Source: Pseudomonadota bacterium
GTDB taxonomy: Bacteria > Pseudomonadota > Gammaproteobacteria > Enterobacterales > Enterobacteriaceae
Assembly: GCA_023454395.1 (NCBI GenBank)
Contig: JAEYFY010000136.1
Coordinates: 1 to 5,063, forward strand
Reading direction: 5' to 3'
Length of the DNA stretch: 5,063 bases
Shown here: piece by piece, positions 1-5,063 of the stretch
Layout: each line of letters opens with the position of its first letter
How positions within the stretch are numbered: the stretch's first letter is position 1
The notes under the pieces: generated by a model
Seen by the model: the letters and a program-made list of their open reading frames with translations, nothing else
Told to the model about the DNA's origin: nothing
Database searches by the model: none
Program-made: the position numbers and the translations under genes

Positions 1-6
1 AGCTGA
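1..6 (+). CDS. rsfS: Probable 3' end of rsfS (ribosomal silencing factor), last codon and stop only
   Basis: The window opens with AGC TGA, a serine codon followed by a stop, two bases before the rlmH start. From memory, E. coli RsfS ends in Trp-Ser and its gene lies directly upstream of rlmH, so this fits the tail of rsfS. The call rests on synteny and a single residue; the sequence alone cannot prove it. If correct, rsfS and rlmH are close enough to be translationally coupled. Confidence 0.4.
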   Translation, partial: S

Positions 7-8
7 GT

Positions 9-479
9 TTGAAATTACAGCTCATTGCCGTTGGTACAAAAATGCCGGACTGGATACAGACCGGCTTTATGGATTATCTTAATCGATTCCCAAAAGACAT
101 GCCTTTAGAACTTATCGAGATCCCCGCTGGCAAGCGTGGGAAGAATGCGGATATTAAACGTATTCTCGAAAAAGAAGGTGAACAAATGTTAGCAGCAGTA
201 GGAAAAGGAAATCGAATCGTTACTCTCGATATTCCTGGCGCTCGCTGGGATACGCCAAAACTTGCAGAACAACTTGATCGATGGAAGCTTGATGGAAGAA
301 ATGTCAGCTTACTCATTGGTGGTCCCGAAGGATTAGCACCAGCATGTAAAGCGGCAGCAGAACAAAGCTGGTCTTTATCGCCATTAACCATGCCACATCC
401 TCTAGTTCGCGTTGTCGTAGCGGAAAGCCTTTACCGTGCGTGGAGTATTACCACAAACCATCCTTATCATCGGGAATAA
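9..479 (+). CDS. rlmH: 23S rRNA (pseudouridine1915-N3)-methyltransferase RlmH
   Basis: RlmH is a small SPOUT-class (alpha/beta knot) methyltransferase. It uses S-adenosylmethionine to methylate N3 of pseudouridine 1915 in helix 69 of 23S rRNA, acting on assembled 70S ribosomes in the cytoplasm. The 156-residue product covers the full family length (E. coli 155 by recall). Visible landmarks are the glycine-rich cofactor loop IGGPEG (residues 103-108), His130 in MPHPLVR, and the conserved C-terminal tail with Arg143 and HPYHRE (151-156). Compared with my recall of E. coli there is one extra glycine near residue 67 (VGKGNR). The start is TTG; the encoded sequence [14 protein letters not shown] aligns with the E. 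coli N-terminus from residue 2, and no ATG lies nearby upstream in frame, since the stop at 4-6 is in a different frame but the window ends. The identification is secure; only the start codon is mildly uncertain. Confidence 0.97.
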   Translation: MKLQLIAVGTKMPDWIQTGFMDYLNRFPKDMPLELIEIPAGKRGKNADIKRILEKEGEQMLAAVGKGNRIVTLDIPGARWDTPKLAEQLDRWKLDGRNVSLLIGGPEGLAPACKAAAEQSWSLSPLTMPHPLVRVVVAESLYRAWSITTNHPYHRE

Positions 480-500
480 TAAATTTTGGCGGGTAAGTAA

Positions 501-2414
501 GTGAAGTCAACTAATGGGATGAAGAAAAGAAAACGTACCCCATTTCGAGATTATACAGCGGAATCCAAACTTTTCATCCGCCGTGTTATTGTCGCGTTTT
601 CTGTGATTATAGTGCTAAGTGGTATTTTAGTGTTTAACTTACACCACTTACAAATTGCTCGCCATGATGATTACCAAACTCGGTCTAATGGTAACCGTAT
701 TAAGCTAGTCCCTATTCCACCTAGTCGCGGTATTATCTATGATCGCAAAGGCGTTCCTCTTGCGCTAAATAGTACTATTTATCAGCTCGAAATAATGCCA
801 GAGAAAGTCGCCAATCTACAAGAAACGTTAGATAGTTTAAGAGAGGTTGTCGATTTAAGTGATGAAGACATTGCTAATTTTGAAAAAGAGCGTAAAAGAG
901 CACGCCGCTTCACCCAAATTGTATTAAAAACAGCACTGAACCAAGTGCAAGTCGCTCGTTTTGCTATTAATCAATATCGCTATCCTGGTTTAGAAATAAA
1001 AGGTATTCAACGCCGTTATTATCCTTATGGCTCTGCATTAACGCATGTTATTGGCTATGTTGCTAAAATTAATGATAAGGATGTTGAGCGCCTTGAAAAA
1101 GAAGGCTTATATGCCAATTACGCTTCAACACATGATATTGGTAAATTAGGGATTGAGCGTTATTACGAATCGGTTTTACATGGTAAAACTGGCTATGAAG
1201 AAGTGGAAGTCAATAGCCGTGGTCGTGTTATTCGTCAATTACATGAGCAACCGCCACAAGCGGGCAAAGATATTTATTTAACTATCGACCTTGAGTTACA
1301 GACTTATATTGAAACATTACTTACCACCAGCCGTGCTGCGGTTGTGGTTACTGATCCACGTAATGGTGAAATTTTAGCCTTGGTTTCCAACCCAAGTTAC
1401 GACCCTAATTTATTTGTTGGGGGGATCTCTAATACCGATTATCAAGGATTACTCAATAATCCCGATCGACCTTTAATTAACCGTACTACGCAAGGGCTTT
1501 ACCCACCAGCTTCAACGGTAAAACCTTTTATGTCAGTTGCTGCATTAAGCGAAGGCGTGATCACCCCCAATACAACCATTCATGATCCTGGCTGGTGGCA
1601 ACTTCCCGGCTCTGAAAAACGTTACCGAGACTGGAAACGTTGGGGACATGGAAAACTTAATGTTACAAAATCTATCGTAGAATCTGCGGATACCTTCTTC
1701 TACCAAGTTGCTTATGATATGGGAATTGATCGTATATCAACTTGGATGACTCGCTTTGGCTATGGTGAATATACTGGCATTGATCTGTCAGAAGAACGTA
1801 ATGGCATCATGCCAACCCGTGAGTGGAAACAGCAACGTTATAAAAAGCCTTGGTATCAAGGTGACACGATCCCCGTAGGGATTGGACAAGGTTATTGGAC
1901 AGCAACGCCAATTCAAATGGCGAAGGCGTTAATGACGCTAATTAATGATGGTCAAGTAAAAACACCTCACCTACTTTACGGTACAAAACTTGGCAATGAA
2001 ATGTTGCCTTATGTTGATACTGAAACACGCCAAATTGGCGATATCAACTCAGGTTATTGGGAATTAGCAAAACACGGTATGTATGGTGTGGCTAACTTCC
2101 CTAATGGCACAGGTCGTAGAAGTTTTGCTAATGCACCTTATAAAGTCGCAGCAAAATCGGGAACAGCACAGGTATTTAGTTACGAAACCTACAATGCGAG
2201 CCAATTGGCTGAACATCTTCGTGACCACAAATTGATGATTGCCTTTGCGCCTTATGATAACCCAACCGTAGCCGTCTCTATTATTCTAGAAAATGGTGGC
2301 GCAGGTCCTTCTGTTGGCGATCTTACCAGACAAATTCTTGACCACATTCTCCTTGGTGATAACAACACGGTATTGCCAGCTTCTCCACCAGCACCGCGTG
2401 GTTCAGAGGAATAA
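501..2414 (+). CDS. mrdA: Penicillin-binding protein 2 (MrdA), elongasome D,D-transpeptidase
   Basis: PBP2 is the class B penicillin-binding protein that cross-links new peptidoglycan during rod elongation, working with RodA in the inner membrane and active in the periplasm. The 637-residue product has a basic cytoplasmic N-terminus (KKRKR, 8-12), one membrane anchor (about 29-47), a pedestal domain starting with the PSRGIIYDR stretch, and a C-terminal transpeptidase domain. The active-site motifs are all present: S338-T-V-K341 (nucleophile Ser338), S395-A-D397, and K552-S-G-T555. Each sits eight residues later than in E. coli (Ser330 by recall), which matches an eight-residue longer N-terminus. 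The GTG start has a G-rich stretch (488-493) seven bases upstream. An in-frame ATG at 519 would give 631 residues and lacks a clear ribosome site, so it is the less likely alternative. The residue before Ser338 is Ala, where I recall Gly in E. coli. Confidence 0.98.
   Translation: MKSTNGMKKRKRTPFRDYTAESKLFIRRVIVAFSVIIVLSGILVFNLHHLQIARHDDYQTRSNGNRIKLVPIPPSRGIIYDRKGVPLALNSTIYQLEIMPEKVANLQETLDSLREVVDLSDEDIANFEKERKRARRFTQIVLKTALNQVQVARFAINQYRYPGLEIKGIQRRYYPYGSALTHVIGYVAKINDKDVERLEKEGLYANYASTHDIGKLGIERYYESVLHGKTGYEEVEVNSRGRVIRQLHEQPPQAGKDIYLTIDLELQTYIETLLTTSRAAVVVTDPRNGEILALVSNPSYDPNLFVGGISNTDYQGLLNNPDRPLINRTTQGLYPPASTVKPFMSVAALSEGVITPNTTIHDPGWWQLPGSEKRYRDWKRWGHGKLNVTKSIVESADTFFYQVAYDMGIDRISTWMTRFGYGEYTGIDLSEERNGIMPTREWKQQRYKKPWYQGDTIPVGIGQGYWTATPIQMAKALMTLINDGQVKTPHLLYGTKLGNEMLPYVDTETRQIGDINSGYWELAKHGMYGVANFPNGTGRRSFANAPYKVAAKSGTAQVFSYETYNASQLAEHLRDHKLMIAFAPYDNPTVAVSIILENGGAGPSVGDLTRQILDHILLGDNNTVLPASPPAPRGSEE
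2405..2410 (+). promoter_or_regulatory. Ribosome binding site of mrdB inside the mrdA 3' end
   Basis: AGAGGA lies nine bases before the mrdB ATG and within the last codons of mrdA (Ser-Glu-Glu). The mrdA stop therefore falls between the Shine-Dalgarno site and the mrdB start. This layout is typical of translational coupling and would help keep PBP2 and RodA in balance; the coupling itself is inferred. Confidence 0.75.
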
Positions 2415-2419
2415 TACTC

Positions 2420-3532
2420 ATGACTGAAAATAACAAGAAAAAATCCTTCTGGACACGGATCCATATCGACCCCCTATTCTTGCTTTGTATTATTGCTTTA
2501 TTAGGATACAGCGCATTTATTATGTGGAGTGCCAGCGGGCAAGATCCAGACATGATGCAACGTAAGTTAGGACAGATTGCAATGGGGTTTATGATCATGA
2601 TCATCATGGCACAAATTCCTCCCCGAGTTTATGAAAGTTGGGCGCCTCATCTCTTTTTCTTTTGCGTTATCTTATTGGTCCTTGTCGATGTTTTCGGGCA
2701 AATCAGCAAGGGAGCACAACGCTGGCTAGATTTAGGTATTGTGCGTTTTCAGCCCTCAGAAATTGCAAAAATTGCCGTTCCTTTGATGGTGGCACGATTT
2801 ATGAATCGAGATGTGTGCCCACCGACATTACGTAATACCGCCATTGCTCTGGTCATTATTTTTGTTCCAACATTATTAGTTGCAGCACAGCCCGATTTGG
2901 GGACATCCATTCTTGTTGCTGCTTCAGGGCTATTTGTTCTTTTCCTTGCTGGAATGAGTTGGCGACTTATTATTATCGCAATTTTACTTGTTGCCGCCTT
3001 TATCCCCATACTTTGGTTTTTCCTCATGCATGATTACCAGCAAGCACGGGTAATGATGCTTCTTGACCCTGAATCAGACCCTCTTGGTGCAGGATATCAT
3101 ATCATCCAATCTAAAATTGCCATTGGTTCTGGTGGATTACATGGAAAAGGATGGTTACAAGGCACTCAATCTCAATTAGAATTCTTACCAGAGCGCCATA
3201 CAGACTTTATTTTTGCTGTATTGGCTGAAGAACTCGGATTAATTGGTGTTTTGATACTACTGACGCTTTATATACTCTTAATCGCGCGTGGTCTTTATCT
3301 TGCAACGAAAGCACAAAATACATTTGGTAGAGTAATGATTGGCGGGTTAATGCTAATTTTCTTTGTCTATGTTTTTGTCAACATAGGAATGGTGAGTGGC
3401 ATTCTTCCTGTTGTGGGTGTTCCGTTACCGCTGATGAGTTATGGAGGCTCGGCCCTTATTGTATTAATGGCAGGGTTTGGTATCGTGATGTCGATTCATA
3501 CACACCGAAAACTACTATCTAAAAGTTTATAA
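2420..3532 (+). CDS. mrdB: Rod-shape protein RodA (MrdB), SEDS peptidoglycan glycosyltransferase
   Basis: RodA is a polytopic inner-membrane SEDS-family enzyme that polymerises lipid II into glycan strands for lateral wall growth, paired with PBP2 and the MreBCD complex. The 370 residues equal the E. coli length as I recall it. The protein is strongly hydrophobic with about ten predicted membrane segments, beginning at about residue 19. Family landmarks include [10 protein letters not shown] followed by [11 protein letters not shown] (97-119), AQPDLGTS (about 156-163), and the large periplasmic loop with LPERHTDF, where Asp262 matches the essential SEDS aspartate. The C-terminal signature [15 protein letters not shown] spans about 330-344. 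ATG is chosen because AGAGGA lies upstream and the N-terminus aligns with E. coli. The gene follows mrdA by five bases, so the two are very probably cotranscribed. No disruption is seen. Confidence 0.98.
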   Translation: MTENNKKKSFWTRIHIDPLFLLCIIALLGYSAFIMWSASGQDPDMMQRKLGQIAMGFMIMIIMAQIPPRVYESWAPHLFFFCVILLVLVDVFGQISKGAQRWLDLGIVRFQPSEIAKIAVPLMVARFMNRDVCPPTLRNTAIALVIIFVPTLLVAAQPDLGTSILVAASGLFVLFLAGMSWRLIIIAILLVAAFIPILWFFLMHDYQQARVMMLLDPESDPLGAGYHIIQSKIAIGSGGLHGKGWLQGTQSQLEFLPERHTDFIFAVLAEELGLIGVLILLTLYILLIARGLYLATKAQNTFGRVMIGGLMLIFFVYVFVNIGMVSGILPVVGVPLPLMSYGGSALIVLMAGFGIVMSIHTHRKLLSKSL

Positions 3533-3542
3533 TGAGGTTTTT

Positions 3543-4535
3543 ATGCGTCTGCAATGGGTTTTGATTGGTATCAGTGCATTGCTACTGTCAGGGTGTGTTA
3601 TTGATAAGCCGAATACCAATAAACAACCAGCACCATTACCCAATGTGCCAGCTCAACGTGTTCTCGGTGCAGAGCCACGTTACGAGCCTTATCACCCTAC
3701 GGCAAATCAAGATTACCGAAAAAATGGCGTGGTTTACCGTATTGTGACTGATCCTGCAAACTTCAGTGAGCGAGGAGAGGCGGTTGTTTATGATAGTTTA
3801 GCGATGAGTCGTTTAACAACCATTGGTGAGCGCGTTAATCCCTATGAGTTTGCCGTCGCACATCCTACATTACCGATCCCAAGCTATGCGAAAATCACGA
3901 ACTTGCTCAATGGACGCACAATGGTTGTACGTATTAACGACCGTGGTCCTTACGTCAATGGAAAGCAAATCCAAGTTACCCCAGCGGTTTCTGATAGTTT
4001 ACGTTTAATGCCAACAACCCCATTGCTTATTGAAGGAATTGTTGTTGACCAAACTGGTCATATGAGTGGTATTGGTACACATGGTGCGCAGATTGAGAAG
4101 AAAACAACGGCATTACCTGAGCGCCCTAATTTTAATGCTCAGCCAGCAGCACCAGCGACATCAACGCCTACCAACAATAATATGCCCGTAGAGCCACCTG
4201 CTCCAACTCCTGTTCCAGTCAAAACGCCAACTCCGGCGCCGGCTCCAATACCAACTCCTGTGGAAACAGAAACAAAAGCATCAAAACCTGTATTATCCTC
4301 AAACGCCATAGCACAAGGCTTTTATGTCCAAGTCGGCGCTCTCAGTAACGAAAATAATGCACAGTTTTGGCTCAATGATTTATCGTCATTATTTAGCACC
4401 CAAGGTGTAATCAATAAAGCAGATGGATTGTATAAAGTGCAACTCGGCCCTTATTCATCTAAAGATCAAGCCGAAACGATAAAGAACAAGCTAAAACAAG
4501 TTAAAGATATCACGGGATTTATTATTACCCAATAA
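3543..4535 (+). CDS. rlpA: RlpA lipoprotein, DPBB plus SPOR domains, putative septal lytic transglycosylase
   Basis: RlpA is an outer-membrane lipoprotein that localises to division sites. In Pseudomonas aeruginosa it is a lytic transglycosylase cleaving glycan strands that lack stem peptides. The 330-residue product begins with a lipoprotein signal ending in the lipobox LSGC with Cys18; Val19 at +2 is compatible with outer-membrane sorting. The RlpA double-psi beta-barrel domain covers about 60-175, with Glu96, His107 and Asp133 (VRINDRGPY) at the same mutual spacing as the P. aeruginosa catalytic residues 120, 131 and 157, cited from memory. A Pro/Thr/Ala-rich linker (about 190-250) leads to a C-terminal SPOR domain (259-329; FYVQVGA and YKVQLGPYSS), which binds denuded septal glycan. 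The linker makes the protein shorter than E. coli RlpA (about 362). TGAGG at 3533-3537 supports the ATG start. It lies ten bases after mrdB. Enzyme activity in this species is inferred. Confidence 0.96.
   Translation: MRLQWVLIGISALLLSGCVIDKPNTNKQPAPLPNVPAQRVLGAEPRYEPYHPTANQDYRKNGVVYRIVTDPANFSERGEAVVYDSLAMSRLTTIGERVNPYEFAVAHPTLPIPSYAKITNLLNGRTMVVRINDRGPYVNGKQIQVTPAVSDSLRLMPTTPLLIEGIVVDQTGHMSGIGTHGAQIEKKTTALPERPNFNAQPAAPATSTPTNNNMPVEPPAPTPVPVKTPTPAPAPIPTPVETETKASKPVLSSNAIAQGFYVQVGALSNENNAQFWLNDLSSLFSTQGVINKADGLYKVQLGPYSSKDQAETIKNKLKQVKDITGFIITQ
4203..4274 (+). repeat. Degenerate 24-base tandem repeat, three units, in the RlpA linker
   Basis: The octamer CCAACTCC starts at 4203, 4227 and 4251, exactly 24 bases apart each time. 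The first and third copies share the longer CCAACTCCTGT. Translated, this gives three eight-residue units: PTPVPVKT (221-228), PTPAPAPI (229-236) and PTPVETET (237-244). The period is a multiple of three, so unit gain or loss would only change linker length. The units have diverged after their first 8 to 11 bases, so this is either an old duplication or codon-biased convergence on Pro-Thr-Pro. Confidence 0.6.
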
Positions 4536-4562
4536 AGGATAATTTTACGTAAAATCCTTTTT
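4534..4562 (+). terminator. First inverted repeat after rlpA, weak terminator candidate
   Basis: AAAGGA (4534-4539, overlapping the last two bases of the rlpA stop) pairs with TCCTTT (4555-4560). Inside lies a perfect 12-base palindrome, TTTTACGTAAAA (4543-4554), which in RNA could fold as a four-pair stem with an ACGU loop, leaving a UAA bulge. Five T's (4558-4562) follow. The stem is AT-rich and the T run is short, so termination here alone would probably be weak. It may act together with the hairpin just downstream. Confidence 0.4.
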
Positions 4563-4613
4563 ATATCAGCAAATTCAAGCGTAGAATCGTCTGGATTTGC
4601 TGATATTTTATTT
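4563..4613 (+). terminator. Strong hairpin with T-rich tail, probable intrinsic terminator after rlpA
   Basis: ATATCAGCAAAT (4563-4574) is perfectly complementary to ATTTGCTGATAT (4595-4606). Counting a T-G wobble and one further C-G pair toward the loop, the stem reaches 14 pairs around a loop of about 16 bases (4577-4592). TTTATTT follows at 4607-4613. This is the best intrinsic-terminator candidate in the window and would close the rlmH-mrdA-mrdB-rlpA transcript before dacA. The loop is larger than usual, so efficiency is uncertain. Because the stem is symmetric it could also act as an RNA-stabilising 3' structure. Confidence 0.65.
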
Positions 4614-4657
4614 ATCAGTCCCTATTTTTCCCTGAATTTTCGGATTAAACAAACAGA

Positions 4658-5063
4658 ATGAAACAGATACTCCCAGCAAAATTACTAAGAACAAGCCTAT
4701 TAAGTGCCACTTTTGCTTTACTCACAGTAAGTCATCAAAGTATTGCGGAAGATTCCCTAAAAACAATGATACCCGCTGTTCCTAGTATCGAAGCCGAATC
4801 TTATATTCTTATCGATTATAATTCTGGGAAAGTGCTGGCTGAAATGAATGCCGATGTTCGCCGTGATCCTGCCAGTTTAACCAAGATGATGACCAGCTAT
4901 GTTATCGGTCAATCAATTCGTGCTGGTAAAATCTCGAATAGCGATATCGTACCCATTGGTGAAGAAGCATGGGCAACGGGTAATCCTGTTTTTCGTGGCT
5001 CTTCTTTAATGTTCTTAAAACCGGGTGATCAAGTTACAGTTGCGCAGTTAACTCGTGGTATTA
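4658..5063 (+). CDS. dacA: D-alanyl-D-alanine carboxypeptidase PBP5 (DacA), 5' part only
   Basis: PBP5 is the main low-molecular-weight penicillin-binding protein. It removes the terminal D-Ala from pentapeptide stems in the periplasm and is anchored to the inner membrane by a C-terminal amphipathic helix, which lies beyond this window. The 135 visible codons show a signal peptide: basic Lys2, Lys8 and Arg11, a hydrophobic core at about 13-24, and likely cleavage after Ala30 (SIA/ED). The mature protein follows with [16 protein letters not shown]. The catalytic S-L-T-K motif is Ser73 to Lys76, at the precursor position I recall for E. coli PBP5 (mature Ser44). [22 protein letters not shown] follows in two adjoining stretches, as in the family. 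The gene is truncated by the window edge, not broken. The ribosome site is weak (no clear AGGAG within 15 bases), but the next in-frame ATG would destroy the signal peptide. The upstream hairpins suggest its own promoter. Confidence 0.97.
   Translation, partial: MKQILPAKLLRTSLLSATFALLTVSHQSIAEDSLKTMIPAVPSIEAESYILIDYNSGKVLAEMNADVRRDPASLTKMMTSYVIGQSIRAGKISNSDIVPIGEEAWATGNPVFRGSSLMFLKPGDQVTVAQLTRGI

Noticed and set aside
74..391. 105-codon open frame on the minus strand opposite rlmH
   Set aside because: It lies wholly antisense to a well-conserved gene, has a Ser/Pro/Arg-rich composition typical of shadow frames, and resembles no family I recognise.
2252..2607. Two overlapping minus-strand open frames across the mrdA-mrdB junction, and another opposite mrdB at 2749-3027
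   Set aside because: They are antisense to conserved membrane-protein coding sequence, lack convincing ribosome sites, and encode no recognisable domain.
2593..2608. Repetitive ATGATCATGATCATCATG stretch with GATC sites
   Set aside because: It encodes a Met/Ile run inside a RodA membrane segment; codon choice explains it and two GATC sites are not an unusual cluster.
4233..4242. GC-rich palindrome CCGGCGCCGG in an AT-rich gene
   Set aside because: It falls in Pro-Ala codons of the RlpA linker, where CCN and GCN codons make such palindromes easy by chance.
4601..4609. Extended -10-like TGATATTTT as a possible dacA promoter
   Set aside because: Only four of six -10 bases match, no -35 hexamer lies at a suitable distance, and the motif is part of the terminator stem and tail in AT-rich DNA. 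A dacA promoter is likely in 4563-4657, but I cannot place it.

Overview
The window is a conserved chromosomal cell-envelope locus of a gammaproteobacterium, almost certainly a member of the Enterobacterales. The proteins read like close homologues of the E. coli ones, and the gene order (rsfS)-rlmH-mrdA-mrdB-rlpA-dacA is the E. coli order. The DNA is clearly AT-rich with many A/T-ending codons. This points to a low-GC lineage such as the Proteus/Providencia/Morganella group, but the genus is an inference and was not tested.

Layout: all genes are on the + strand and tightly packed. Bases 1-6 probably carry the last codon and stop of rsfS. rlmH (9-479) encodes the 23S rRNA pseudouridine-1915 N3-methyltransferase. 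After 21 bases comes mrdA (501-2414), which encodes PBP2, the transpeptidase of the elongasome. After 5 bases comes mrdB (2420-3532), which encodes RodA, the SEDS glycosyltransferase that partners PBP2. After 10 bases comes rlpA (3543-4535), a septal-ring-type lipoprotein with a double-psi beta-barrel domain and a SPOR domain. The only sizeable gap (4536-4657) holds two successive inverted repeats, the second being a good intrinsic-terminator candidate. dacA (4658 onward), encoding the D,D-carboxypeptidase PBP5, then starts and runs off the window end.

How the genes work together: RodA polymerises lipid II into glycan strands and PBP2 cross-links them, so mrdA-mrdB is the core of rod-shape wall synthesis. 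RlpA acts on or binds denuded glycan at division sites. PBP5 trims the terminal D-Ala of pentapeptides and so limits cross-linking. RlmH is a ribosome-maturation gene that shares the operon without an obvious functional link to the wall.

I see no mobile element, CRISPR array, tRNA, rRNA or sign of horizontal transfer, and no evidence of an undescribed system. The points worth a second look are modest: a decayed 24-base repeat in the RlpA linker, the tandem hairpins after rlpA, non-ATG starts on the first two genes, and small differences around the PBP2 active site.
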